From Ch67 sp041395845 (GTDB lineage: Bacteria > Pseudomonadota > Gammaproteobacteria > Pseudomonadales > Ketobacteraceae): a stretch of 64,000 nt of DNA. Positions within the stretch are counted from its first letter, which is position 1. Each line of letters begins with the position of its first letter. The stretch spans positions 1 through 64,000 of the forward strand of contig JAWKZS010000008.1 in NCBI GenBank assembly GCA_041395845.1. Direction: 5' to 3'. Positions 1-8,641 of the stretch are shown here, one piece after another. The notes beneath the pieces are model-generated. The model was not told the DNA's origin and did no database searches. It saw nothing but the letters and a program-made list of their open reading frames with translations. The translations under genes and the position numbers were made by a program.

Positions 1-577
1 GCCAGTGGTCGGATTCCAGGGCCCGCTCGCCGCGCAGGTGATAAATAAAGGCGGCCAGAATGGTGTCATGGGTGACATGCACCGCCAGCGAACCGGGCTC
101 GCCCTGGTGCTGATGCAGGTGCCGCAACAGTTGCGCAGCACCTTCCGCCGGCGACAGCACGCCGCGCACTTCATTGCGCAGATGCTTGTTGGCAAAGCCG
201 AGCGGCCCGAGTTTGAAAAACAGCCCACCCACCTGACCGATATCCTGCACGTAGCTGCCTGGCTCTACCAGCTGGGTACAGGTCTTGATCGCCAGATTCA
301 CTCCGGCACCACTGGCGATGGCCTCCGCCGTAGCCACACAGCGCCCCACCGGGCTGGAAAACAGGCCGGAGATCGGCCGCGTCAGCCGTTCACCCCATGC
401 TCGCGCCAGTTCGACACCTTCCTGCGTCAGCGGCACATCGTAGGTGGCAAAACGATTGGCAGGTTCCTCACGGATGGAATGGCGGGTCAGCAGCGCCACC
501 GGGACGTGTTCTGGTAACTCACCCAGTGACGGCAGCAGTGAAGGATGCAGACGGTGCAGAATGGACTCATTTTCCAT
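1..577 (-). CDS. Histidine phosphatase superfamily protein, C-terminus cut by the window edge
   Basis: The reverse strand is open from an ATG at 577 to the left edge, giving about 192 residues starting MENESILHRL. It carries the phosphohistidine motif near residue 32 in the form TRHSIRE (RHS where most members have RHG), then FSSPVGRCVATAEA and, near residue 172, HVTHDTILAAF with the second active-site His. This order is that of the phosphoglycerate mutase-like fold. Substrate is unknown. It is divergent from a B12-binding protein, so an alpha-ribazole phosphatase-type (CobC) role is possible but unproven. The rest of the gene lies outside the window. Confidence 0.72.
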   Translation of the reverse strand, partial: MENESILHRLHPSLLPSLGELPEHVPVALLTRHSIREEPANRFATYDVPLTQEGVELARAWGERLTRPISGLFSSPVGRCVATAEAIASGAGVNLAIKTCTQLVEPGSYVQDIGQVGGLFFKLGPLGFANKHLRNEVRGVLSPAEGAAQLLRHLHQHQGEPGSLAVHVTHDTILAAFIYHLRGERALESDHW

Positions 578-685
578 GGGTATTGGCTTCTTCGTCAGAC
601 TCCATGGCAGTGTACCAGATCGCGCATTGACAATGGCGACCCTGCCCGCCCATGATGGCCGGCCGATTCATGCCCGACGGAAATC

Positions 686-1627
686 ATGATGCCTCTGCTC
701 CGACTCCTGGCCCTGCTGCTGTGCTGCTCGCCGCTGACCCTTCAGGCCATCACGCTGCAGGATGATGCCGGCAATACCGTGGTGCTGGTGCAACCGGCCC
801 AGCGTATTGTGTCCCTCGCCCCCCATATCACCGAAGTGCTGTTCAGCGCCGGCGCCGGTTATCGTATCGTGGGCACCGTGTCCTACAGTGATTATCCGGA
901 CGCAGCAAAAAGCATTCCGCTGGTGGGCAGCTACAACCAGGTCAACTTCGAGCAAATTCTCGCCCTGCGACCCGACATCATCATCGCCTGGGAATCCGGC
1001 AACAACAGCGACACCCTGGAAAAGCTTGCCACTCTCAATTTGCCGGTGTACCTGAGCGAACCCAAGGATCTGCAGACCATCGGCCGCAATATCCGTCAGT
1101 TCGGCATTCTTGCTGGCACTGAACAGGCGGCCAACGCCGCCGCAGATGCCTTCGAGCAGCAACGTCAGGCCCTGCAGCAGGCCAACGCCGGCAAGCCAGT
1201 GGTCACCCTGTTTTATCAGGTCTGGGAAGAACCGCTCTATACCCTGGGCGGAGGCCATTTCAGCCGTGACATGTATGAATTGTGTGGCGGGCGTAATATT
1301 TTTGCGGACTTGGAACACCCGTCCCCGGTAGTGACCCTGGAAGCTATTGTCACCCGCAATCCGCAGGTCATGCTCACCGGCAATCATCACGGCAAACGCA
1401 AAATCGAGGAATGGAAGGCCAAGTGGGCGCGCTGGCAGAGTATCGATGCGGTGAAAAACGACCAGCTGTATCTGGTGGATCAGGACATCTACACACGTTC
1501 CTCACCCCGCGCCATCCTGGGGGCGGCCCACCTGTGTGAATTACTGGATCGGGCGCGGAAAATTTACTATCCGGAACACAACCCGGGCGCAGAAAGCGCC
1601 CATGCACTTCCGTCCAACAGCAACTGA
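686..1627 (+). CDS. btuF: BtuF-like cobalamin-binding periplasmic protein
   Basis: 313 residues with an N-terminal signal peptide (about residues 1-21, Leu/Cys-rich, ending LQA) and one helical-backbone metal-receptor (periplasmic binding protein type III) domain. Typical BtuF stretches are visible: RIVSLAPHITEVLFSAGAG, the LRPDIIIAWESGN segment and the late LGAAHLCELLD helix. The family captures vitamin B12 in the periplasm for the BtuCD importer. No btuC or btuD is next to it and I see no B12 riboswitch in the 108 bases upstream. Two ATG codons lie in tandem at 686 and 689; either could start. It converges on the next gene with one base between stops. Confidence 0.82.
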   Translation: MMPLLRLLALLLCCSPLTLQAITLQDDAGNTVVLVQPAQRIVSLAPHITEVLFSAGAGYRIVGTVSYSDYPDAAKSIPLVGSYNQVNFEQILALRPDIIIAWESGNNSDTLEKLATLNLPVYLSEPKDLQTIGRNIRQFGILAGTEQAANAAADAFEQQRQALQQANAGKPVVTLFYQVWEEPLYTLGGGHFSRDMYELCGGRNIFADLEHPSPVVTLEAIVTRNPQVMLTGNHHGKRKIEEWKAKWARWQSIDAVKNDQLYLVDQDIYTRSSPRAILGAAHLCELLDRARKIYYPEHNPGAESAHALPSNSN

Positions 1628-1628
1628 A

Positions 1629-3155
1629 CTACTGTGCGGAAGGCGCCGCCTCGGGTTCCGCAAACAGCGCACTCACCTGTTCAATGTTGTCGCGATGGGC
1701 ATCCAGCATGGCCATCAGATCCGCCTGCAATGCCGGATCGTCCACCTCCTCCAGCAGCTCACGCAGCTTGCGCACCACCCAGCCCTGACCACGATTCAGA
1801 AACCGCATGCGCTCGGGCAAATCCGCAATCGCCATTGCCTTGTCGGCAAACGCGCCGATACGGGTATTGGGCACCGCCCCCAGGCGGCGCATCTGGCGGG
1901 CAAGCATGGCACACCAGCGGGATTCGTCATGATGGATCGCCTTGAGCAGATCCTGAAGCGCGGCCTTGGGCGCTCCGGGATCACCGGACTGCTGTAGCTG
2001 CCGCAGACTTTGCAGCGCCACCAGCGCGCCCGCCCGCTCCGCCTCGAGCAGCTCCCCCAACCGGGCCAGGACCATGAAGGTCTGCTCCACCGACATCGGT
2101 GCCGGATGATGTTCCGCTTCACCCGCATAACAGACCGGTGACGACGGTTCCGCGCCGGCAAGCGTGTCATTATTGAGCCGGCTCACCAGCACCTCGTCAA
2201 TGATGCGCTGAATACGCTGTGCCGCGGGCTCGACGGCCGCAATACGGCCCACGCCCGTGCCGGCATACAGCGCCATGGCCTCGAAATCGCCGGTCATGGA
2301 TTGCAGGGGGGAATCGGTGCTGAATAGATAGACGGGTCGCCCGGCCTCTTCGCCGATCACGGTGCGCTGCGATGTGGCGGGATTGCCCCGTTCGCCCCGG
2401 GTGACACTGTTGGGCAGCACCCGCACCGCCGCCTGCGGCGGCCAGTTAATGTGAAACGCCTCGGTGAGCACGGTCACGTCGCCCTGCGCTTCTACCAGCC
2501 GCTGCTTGTGGTAGTCATGGGCGAAGGATTCCTGCGTAGCCACCAGCGCGGTACCCAGCACCGCCGCCTGGGCACCCCGGGCAAGGACGCGATCGACATC
2601 GCGACCCGACACGATGCCACCGGCTGCCGCTACCGGCACACTGGCAATATCCAGCACTTCATCCAGCACCCGGTCCAGCGGTTGCCGACCGCGCACATGC
2701 CCGCCAGCCTCGACACCCTGCACAATCAGCACGTCCGCACCGGCCTGCTGGGCCAGACGGGCCTCCGCCGCCGAGCCGACCTGACACACTGCCAGAATTC
2801 CTGCCTCGCCAAGCCGCGCAACGATATCCGGCCGCAGATCCCAGAACAGCGCCACCGCACCCACCTGCAGTTCAATGCACAGCGCAAGCTGCTGCTCCAG
2901 CAAATCCCCCGGCGTGGCCGCAGGAATCAGATTGATACCAAAACGTCGCCCGGTCTGCTCGCGCACCCGGGCCACTTCCTCACGGATCAGTGCAACGGGT
3001 TCACGTACCATTCCCAGAAAACCAAAGCCGCCTGCCTCGCTGACTGCCGCCACCAGCGCCGAGCGGGCCACACCACCCATGCCGGCCAGGATCAGCGGAT
3101 AGTCACATCCCAGCAGATCGCAAAGCGGTGTATGTAACGAAGTCGAAGTGGACAT
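1629..3155 (-). CDS. Nitronate monooxygenase-like flavoprotein with extra helical C-terminal domain
   Basis: 508 residues. Residues about 8-330 form a TIM-barrel NMO/2-nitropropane dioxygenase-like domain: PLILAGMGGVARSALVAAVS at the N-terminus, the VQGVEAGGH segment, and AAGGIVSGRDVDRVLARGA for FMN phosphate binding. Residues about 375-508 are a separate, almost all-helical domain not found in short NMOs. The start is the ATG at 3155, with AGGGAG eight bases upstream; a longer reading runs into the tRNA-Gly gene and is rejected. Members oxidise alkyl nitronates or act on acyl chains like PfaD; substrate here is unknown. Confidence 0.75.
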   Translation of the reverse strand: MSTSTSLHTPLCDLLGCDYPLILAGMGGVARSALVAAVSEAGGFGFLGMVREPVALIREEVARVREQTGRRFGINLIPAATPGDLLEQQLALCIELQVGAVALFWDLRPDIVARLGEAGILAVCQVGSAAEARLAQQAGADVLIVQGVEAGGHVRGRQPLDRVLDEVLDIASVPVAAAGGIVSGRDVDRVLARGAQAAVLGTALVATQESFAHDYHKQRLVEAQGDVTVLTEAFHINWPPQAAVRVLPNSVTRGERGNPATSQRTVIGEEAGRPVYLFSTDSPLQSMTGDFEAMALYAGTGVGRIAAVEPAAQRIQRIIDEVLVSRLNNDTLAGAEPSSPVCYAGEAEHHPAPMSVEQTFMVLARLGELLEAERAGALVALQSLRQLQQSGDPGAPKAALQDLLKAIHHDESRWCAMLARQMRRLGAVPNTRIGAFADKAMAIADLPERMRFLNRGQGWVVRKLRELLEEVDDPALQADLMAMLDAHRDNIEQVSALFAEPEAAPSAQ

Positions 3156-3302
3156 GGGAGGACTCCCTGAAACGCTATCCGGCAGGCACCAATGCCTTTC
3201 ACCGGTCGTTACCAGCATGGTGAAACAGGGACAGCCAGGGAAACAAATGAATAATTGTGCTGCGTGGGCGCAATACTTTTGCGTTGTCGAACCGGCGGGC
3301 AC

Positions 3303-3333
3303 AAAAAGGCCCGACATTTCTGTCGAGCCTTTC
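3303..3333 (-). terminator. Intrinsic terminator of tRNA-Gly
   Basis: On the minus strand a GGCTCGACA / TGTCGGGCC stem closes a GAAA loop and is followed by five T. It lies nine bases beyond the CCA end of tRNA-Gly, so it ends that transcript before the flavoprotein gene. Confidence 0.85.
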
Positions 3334-3341
3334 TGAAAATC

Positions 3342-3417
<76 letters not shown>

Positions 3418-3432
3418 TTGGTGTGGGCGCGA

Positions 3433-3461
3433 ATAATAAAGACCCTCCGCACCCTCGTCAA
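3433..3461 (-). promoter_or_regulatory. Sigma-70 promoter of tRNA-Gly
   Basis: On the minus strand TTGACG (3461-3456) and TATTAT (3438-3433) are separated by exactly 17 bases. The next bases, TCGCGCCC, form the GC-rich discriminator typical of stable-RNA promoters under stringent control. It ends 15 bases before the tRNA. Confidence 0.88.
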
Positions 3462-3473
3462 CCGATTTTTTTA

Positions 3474-4517
3474 TCAGGCCGCCACTAATTTTTCGTCGCT
3501 AAACCGTTGAACCAGCTCAGGATCGGTGATGTAGCCATGTTCGACGAACCAGGCCAGGGCATCGTGAATGGTTTCCTCGATCGGGCGTACCTGCAGGCCC
3601 AGTTCCCGGCGGGCCTTGCTGGCATCGGTGATCAAGCCTTTCTTGGCGATTTCCAGCTCCACCTCGGTGGTGAATGGTGCCTTGCCGGTGACATGATCCG
3701 CCATCCACACCCCGAATTTCGCCATCGGGCGCAGCCATTCCGGCTTCAGAATCACCATGCGGCGACGCAGACCGGCAATCCGCTGCAACCGGCGCACGAT
3801 ATCCGGGTGGGTATAATTTTCACCGCCCAGAATGTAGCTTTCCCCGGTACGGCCCTTTTCCAGCGCCAACACATGGCCCATGGCGCAATCCCGCACGTCG
3901 ATATAGTTGCTTTCGGTTTCAATGCCCATCAAGACTGGCGTATCGAAGGCTTCCACCATCACCCGGCCAGTGGGCGTCGGGCCGACGTCGCCAGGACCCA
4001 ATGGCGCGGTCGGACACACAATCACCACATCCAGTCCCTTGCGGGCCCAGGCTTCCGCCAGCTTGTGGCTTTCGTACTTGGTGCGGGAATAGTAGCTTTC
4101 CTGCAGGTTGAAGGGGGATTCCTCGGTGCAGGCAGTATCCAGGCCCTGACCGGCAAACACGGCGAACGAGCTGGTGTACACCACCCGCTTCACACCCTGT
4201 TCGTGACAGGCACGGAAGACATTATTGGCGCCATCGACATTTACCCGCTGCATCAGTGTCATGTCCGGCAGCCACAAGGCATACAGGGCCGCCAGATGGA
4301 ACACGACATCGCAGCCTTCCACGGCGGCAGCCACCTGTTCGGGCTTGGTCACATCGCCGGCGAACAGTTCAACATCCAGCCCCGCCAGATTGAGCAGGTT
4401 TTCCTTGGGCAGGTGCATCACCCGCACAGGGGCGTCATAACGCTGCAGCAGGGTTCGCACCACGTGGGAACCGATAAAACCGGCACCACCGGTCACCAGA
4501 ATCTTCTTGGGTTGCAT
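3474..4517 (-). CDS. NAD(P)-dependent epimerase/dehydratase (extended SDR, dihydroflavonol-reductase-like)
   Basis: 347 residues. The N-terminus has the extended-SDR nucleotide motif TGGAGFIGSH (residues 9-18), then FHLAALYALW, the catalytic S/T-Y-K set as YTSSFAVF plus YSRTK, and VCPTAPLGPGD after strand 6. Overall it resembles HpnA/dihydroflavonol-4-reductase-like enzymes acting on hydroxy-keto or sugar substrates. It follows the esterase gene by 13 bases, so the two are probably cotranscribed, which suggests a lipid or sterol-like substrate rather than nucleotide sugars. Start at 4517, GGAG ten bases upstream. Confidence 0.82.
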   Translation of the reverse strand: MQPKKILVTGGAGFIGSHVVRTLLQRYDAPVRVMHLPKENLLNLAGLDVELFAGDVTKPEQVAAAVEGCDVVFHLAALYALWLPDMTLMQRVNVDGANNVFRACHEQGVKRVVYTSSFAVFAGQGLDTACTEESPFNLQESYYSRTKYESHKLAEAWARKGLDVVIVCPTAPLGPGDVGPTPTGRVMVEAFDTPVLMGIETESNYIDVRDCAMGHVLALEKGRTGESYILGGENYTHPDIVRRLQRIAGLRRRMVILKPEWLRPMAKFGVWMADHVTGKAPFTTEVELEIAKKGLITDASKARRELGLQVRPIEETIHDALAWFVEHGYITDPELVQRFSDEKLVAA

Positions 4518-4530
4518 GGATCAGAAACTC

Positions 4531-5496
4531 CTATTGCGCCAGCGCCAGGGTCAGGGGTACTTCAACCGCCACCGGACCGGCTTTCATGTGATGGCGCATG
4601 AAGGCGCCGATTTCCTTCAGGGACAGGGTAGCCTGCGGCATGACGCCGGCAAACAGCTGGAACACATGGGGCGACTCCTTCCACACCCGCAGGGTCACAT
4701 CGACGCCGTGGGAACGGGCCTTGTGGGCCAGCCGGGTGGAATCATTGAGCAGCACCTCGCTGTCCCCCACATGAATCATCAGGGGCGGCAGGTCGTGCAG
4801 CTCGGCAAACAGCGGGGACACCCGGGGATCATTCAGCGGCATGCCATTGGCAAAATGGCGGGCGGCATGACGAATCCGGCGGGCAGGCAACATGGGATCA
4901 CGCTTCCTATTGCCGCGCATGGAATCACCACTGCAGGACAGATCGGTCCAGGGTGACAGGCAGGCACCCGCTGCGGGCCGGGGCAGGCCACGATCCCGGA
5001 TTGCCAGCAGCGTCGCCAGGGTCAGATGGCCGCCAGCCGAATCCCCGGCCAGCATGATCCTGTCTGCGGAGTACCCCTGATCCAGCAGCCACTGGTAGGC
5101 CAGCAGGGAGTCTTCCTGCGCGTAGGGATAGGGATAATGGGGTGCCTTGCGGTAATTGATCGCCAGCACCCGGCAACCGGCATACCGCGCCAGGCGCATG
5201 GTGATATTGCGATGGGTAATCGGGGAGCAGGCCAGGTAGCCGCCGCCGTGCAGATACAGCAGCACGCGGTCGTTGGCGCTCGGATCATTGTTCAGGGCAT
5301 CCACCCACTCGGCCCAGAACGGGCCCAGGGTCAACCGGTTGATCCGCACATTACCCGGCACCGGCAGCAGCGATGCCGCGCCGCACACCAGGGGCCGCCG
5401 CTTGTGCAGCTTGTCCGGATGAAAACTGGTAAAGGCCAGGAACGGTTTCACTACTCCACGCAGCACGGAATTCACTGCAGTCTGTTGCGCAGTCAT
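4531..5496 (-). CDS. Alpha/beta hydrolase, HSL-family esterase
   Basis: 321 residues. The oxyanion-hole motif LYLHGGGYLA (near residue 80), the nucleophile elbow GDSAGG (near 153), an Asp in IHVGDSEVLLNDS and a His in ESPHVFQ make a full hormone-sensitive-lipase-family (bacterial family IV) triad. These enzymes hydrolyse short to medium acyl esters and some lipids. Start taken as the ATG at 5496 because GGAGGG lies five bases upstream; two in-frame GTG codons directly before it are less well placed. First gene of a pair with the downstream epimerase. Confidence 0.83.
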   Translation of the reverse strand: MTAQQTAVNSVLRGVVKPFLAFTSFHPDKLHKRRPLVCGAASLLPVPGNVRINRLTLGPFWAEWVDALNNDPSANDRVLLYLHGGGYLACSPITHRNITMRLARYAGCRVLAINYRKAPHYPYPYAQEDSLLAYQWLLDQGYSADRIMLAGDSAGGHLTLATLLAIRDRGLPRPAAGACLSPWTDLSCSGDSMRGNRKRDPMLPARRIRHAARHFANGMPLNDPRVSPLFAELHDLPPLMIHVGDSEVLLNDSTRLAHKARSHGVDVTLRVWKESPHVFQLFAGVMPQATLSLKEIGAFMRHHMKAGPVAVEVPLTLALAQ

Positions 5497-5571
5497 CACC
5501 ACCCTCCGTCACGCCAGGTCATTGACCCGGCTAATAATTATGTGCGGTGTGCTGGAATTTTAGACTTATGA

Positions 5572-5622
5572 GTCACACCTGTTTTTGAGTATGTCACAGC
5601 GTTTGATGTCACACCAGTCACC
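5572..5622. repeat. Four short direct repeats GTCAC(A/C) in a divergent promoter region
   Basis: GTCACA occurs at 5572, 5593 and 5608, and GTCACC at 5617, all in the same orientation. They sit between the esterase (minus) and rimO (plus). This could be a binding site array for a regulator of either gene; no known factor is recognised. Confidence 0.35.
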
Positions 5623-5733
5623 AAAAAAGGCAAAGTTGTAACCGCTCTTCACAATCCTGTGCCTGTCGTACCCTGCCCCAAGCTGTAATACAATGCGCCC
5701 CCTGCCAACCGCCGTACCGAGGTTTTCGTCACC

Positions 5734-7064
5734 ATGAGTCAGAAGAAAGTGGGTTTCATCAGTCTGGGCTGCCCAAAGGCCCTGGTGGATTCCGAACGTA
5801 TCCTTACCCAGTTGCGTACCGACGGTTACGACATCGTGCCTACCTATGAAGACGCCGACATCGTGGTGGTCAACACCTGCGGCTTCATCGACGACGCCAA
5901 GCGGGAATCCCTCGAAGCCATCGGCGAAGCCCTGCAGGAAAACGGCAAGGTCATCGTCACCGGGTGCATGGGCAACGAAGCGGACAAGATCAAGGCCATC
6001 CATCCCGGCGTACTCAGCGTCACCGGCGCCCATGCCTATGAGGACGTGGTCAGCGCCGTACATCAATATGTGCCGCAGGAAAAGCCCCACAATCCGCTGA
6101 TCGATCTGGTACCCCCCCAGGGTATCAAGCTGACACCGCGCCACTATGCGTATCTGAAGATTTCCGAGGGCTGCAATCACCGCTGCACCTTCTGCATCAT
6201 TCCTTCATTGCGCGGTGATCTGGTGAGCCGCCCCATCGGCGAAGTCATGGACGAAGCCGAGCGCCTGGTAAAAGCCGGCGTGCAGGAACTGATGGTGATT
6301 TCCCAGGACACCAGCGCCTATGGCGTCGATCTGAAATACCGCACCGGCTTCTGGCAGGGCCGGCCCATGAAAACCAACCTGAAGGAATTGTGCGAAGGCC
6401 TGGGCAGCCTGGGCGTGTGGGTGCGTCTGCATTACGTGTATCCCTATCCCCATGTCGACGACATCATTCCGTTGATGGCCGAAGGCAAGATCCTGCCCTA
6501 CCTGGATATACCGTTCCAGCACGGCAGTCCCCGTGTCCTCAAGGCCATGAAACGCCCCGCCCACGCGGAAAACACCCTGGAGCGGATCAAGCGCTGGCGT
6601 GAAATCTGTCCGGATCTGACCCTGCGCAGCACGTTCATCGTCGGCTTCCCTGGCGAAACCGAAGAGGATTTCCAGATGTTGCTGGATTTCCTCGAAGAAG
6701 CGCAGATCGATCGTGCCGGCTGCTTCAAATATTCCGCCGTGGAAGGCGCCACCGCCAACGCGCTGGCCGATCACGTACCGGAAGACGTGAAGCAGGAACG
6801 CTTCGAGCGCTTCATGGAAGTGCAGGCCCGTATTTCTGCCGAGCGTCTGCAACGGAAAATCGGCCGCATCATTGAAGTGGTCATCGACGAAGTGGATGAA
6901 GAAGGTGCTATCGGCCGCAGCCATGCGGATGCGCCGGAAATCGACGGCCTGGTGTTCCTCAATGGTGAAACCGAACTGATGCCCGGCGATATCGTCACGG
7001 CAAAGAAAATTTCCAGGCCGACGAGCATGATCTTTGGGCGGAACTGGCTCACCCGGAAGACTGA
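5734..7064 (+). CDS. rimO: Ribosomal protein S12 methylthiotransferase RimO, with an apparent frameshift near the 3' end
   Basis: Radical-SAM enzyme that adds a methylthio group to the conserved Asp of ribosomal protein S12. The N-terminal UPF0004 domain has Cys 13, 49 and 78; the radical-SAM cluster motif CNHRCTFC gives Cys 147, 151 and 154; a TRAM domain begins near residue 375. As read, the frame continues to 7173 with a tail unlike the family. One base added near 7010-7013 restores ADEHDLWAELAHPED, the typical RimO ending, stopping at 7064. That gives 443 residues, the usual family length, and ends 7 bases before the converging ALDH stop instead of overlapping it by 100 bases. A lost base in the A/T run is therefore likely. 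Confidence 0.93.
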
Positions 7065-7071
7065 TCAGCAT

Positions 7072-8619
7072 TTAAAGATCAAAGCGAATGCCCTGCGCCA
7101 GCGGAATGCTATCACCGTAATTGATGGTATTCGTGGCGCGACGCATATAATTTTTCCACGCATCCGATCCTGACTCCCTGCCGCCGCCGGTGTCTTTCTC
7201 ACCACCGAACGCACCACCGATTTCGGCACCACTTGTACCGATATTGATATTGGCAATGCCGCAATCGGAACCGACAACTGACAGGAACAGTTCCGCCTCG
7301 CGCAGATCATTGGTAAAAATCGCCGATGACAATCCCTGCGGAACGGCGTTATGCCAGTCCAGCGCCTGACGCAGATCCAGAAAACGCACTACGTAAAGTA
7401 TCGGCGCAAAGGTTTCCTGTTGCAGGATCGGTGCATCGGGTGCAATCGCGATCACCGCCGGCGTCACATAATAACCACCTTCGGGCACATCACGGATAAT
7501 GCGCTCACCACCACACAGCAACTGACCGCCTTGCTCACGCGCAACGGCAATGGCCCGCTGGAATGCGTCGAACGCGGCCTTGTCGATCAGCGGCCCACAC
7601 AGCACATGCTCATCACGCGGATCACCAATACGCAACGTATTCAATGCTGCCAGCAACCGGTCTTCGAACACGTTGGCAATCGGCTCATGCAGAAACAGCC
7701 GACGCATACCGGTACAACGCTGGCCGCTGGTGCCGACAAACGAAAACGTCACGCCTTTCACTGCCAAATCCAGATCGGCTTTCTTGCTAACGATAATGGC
7801 ATTGTTACACCCAGCTCGAGCAAACTGCGTCCCCAGTCGTGCGGCTACCGTTTGTGCGACAGCCCTTCCCATCGTCACTGAACCGGTTGCAGACACCAGC
7901 GCCACCTGGCGATGGGCCGCCAGCGCCTCGCCCACCTCGCGGCCGCCGATCACTACACTGGACACGGTTTCAAACTGATCCATGCCACAGGTCTTGAGCG
8001 CTTCCTGCAGCAACTGCTGACAGGCCAGCGCACACAGCGGCGTTTTTTCCGACGGTTTCCACACCAGCGTATTGCCACACACCAGTGCCAGGGCGGCATT
8101 CCACGCCCACACGGCCATGGGAAAATTGAAGGCGGTGATGATTCCCACCACTCCCAGCGGATGCCACTGCTCCATCATGCGATGCTGGGGACGTTCGCTC
8201 GCAATGGTCAGACCATGCAGCTGCCGGGAAAGACCGACCGCAAAATCGCAGATATCAATCAATTCCTGCACTTCACCTTGCGCTTCCTGCAGGGTTTTGC
8301 CCGCTTCCAGCACAATGAAACGCGCCAGATAAGTCTTGCATTCGCGCGCGATATCCGCCATCACCCGCACCACATCGCCGCGACGGGGCGCCGGCACCTG
8401 ACGCCAGTCCAGAAAACACTGGTGGGCTTCATTGACCAGCTGCTGCACTCGTTCGGCATTCGCAAACCCGATATTAGCCAGACACTGACCATCGATCGGC
8501 GAACGCACCGCCTGCACGTTTTCGGAGAATCCCATCTGCGAACCGCACGCCCAGGCAGGAAACATCTGTTCGGCATGCCAGAATTCCGCTAGCTCCTGAA
8601 TTGCTGTGTTCCATACCAT
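7072..8619 (-). CDS. amaB: ALDH7-family aldehyde dehydrogenase, probable aminoadipate-semialdehyde dehydrogenase
   Basis: 515 residues, start ATG at 8619 with AGGAGG eight bases upstream. It has the ALDH7 hallmarks FNFPMAVWAWN, KPSEKTP, GQRCTG with the catalytic Cys near 302, and QQETFAPILYV. The family oxidises 2-aminoadipate 6-semialdehyde to 2-aminoadipate in lysine breakdown, which fits the saccharopine dehydrogenase and DUF1338 genes upstream. Residues 264-271 read TQFARAGC where the family has an RSLLELGG-type stretch carrying the catalytic Glu. A one-base gain in the CCCC run at 7831-7834 and a one-base loss near 7808-7811 explain this exactly, so the Glu is probably present in the organism. 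Confidence 0.85.
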   Translation of the reverse strand: MVWNTAIQELAEFWHAEQMFPAWACGSQMGFSENVQAVRSPIDGQCLANIGFANAERVQQLVNEAHQCFLDWRQVPAPRRGDVVRVMADIARECKTYLARFIVLEAGKTLQEAQGEVQELIDICDFAVGLSRQLHGLTIASERPQHRMMEQWHPLGVVGIITAFNFPMAVWAWNAALALVCGNTLVWKPSEKTPLCALACQQLLQEALKTCGMDQFETVSSVVIGGREVGEALAAHRQVALVSATGSVTMGRAVAQTVAARLGTQFARAGCNNAIIVSKKADLDLAVKGVTFSFVGTSGQRCTGMRRLFLHEPIANVFEDRLLAALNTLRIGDPRDEHVLCGPLIDKAAFDAFQRAIAVAREQGGQLLCGGERIIRDVPEGGYYVTPAVIAIAPDAPILQQETFAPILYVVRFLDLRQALDWHNAVPQGLSSAIFTNDLREAELFLSVVGSDCGIANINIGTSGAEIGGAFGGEKDTGGGRESGSDAWKNYMRRATNTINYGDSIPLAQGIRFDL

Positions 8620-8641
8620 GTGCGTATCCTCCTGGATCATG

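Noticed and set aside
578..685. B12 riboswitch before btuF
   Set aside because: The gap is only 108 bases and lacks the conserved B12-box.
5..689. Several plus-strand open frames at the left edge
   Set aside because: They are shadows of the histidine phosphatase on the minus strand, which has recognisable motifs.
3507..4601. 364-residue plus-strand frame
   Set aside because: Antisense to the epimerase; His/Gln-rich composition of a reverse frame and no motifs.
7065..7173. 40-residue C-terminal tail of RimO
   Set aside because: It does not resemble the family and overlaps the converging ALDH gene; a one-base loss near 7010 gives the normal end.
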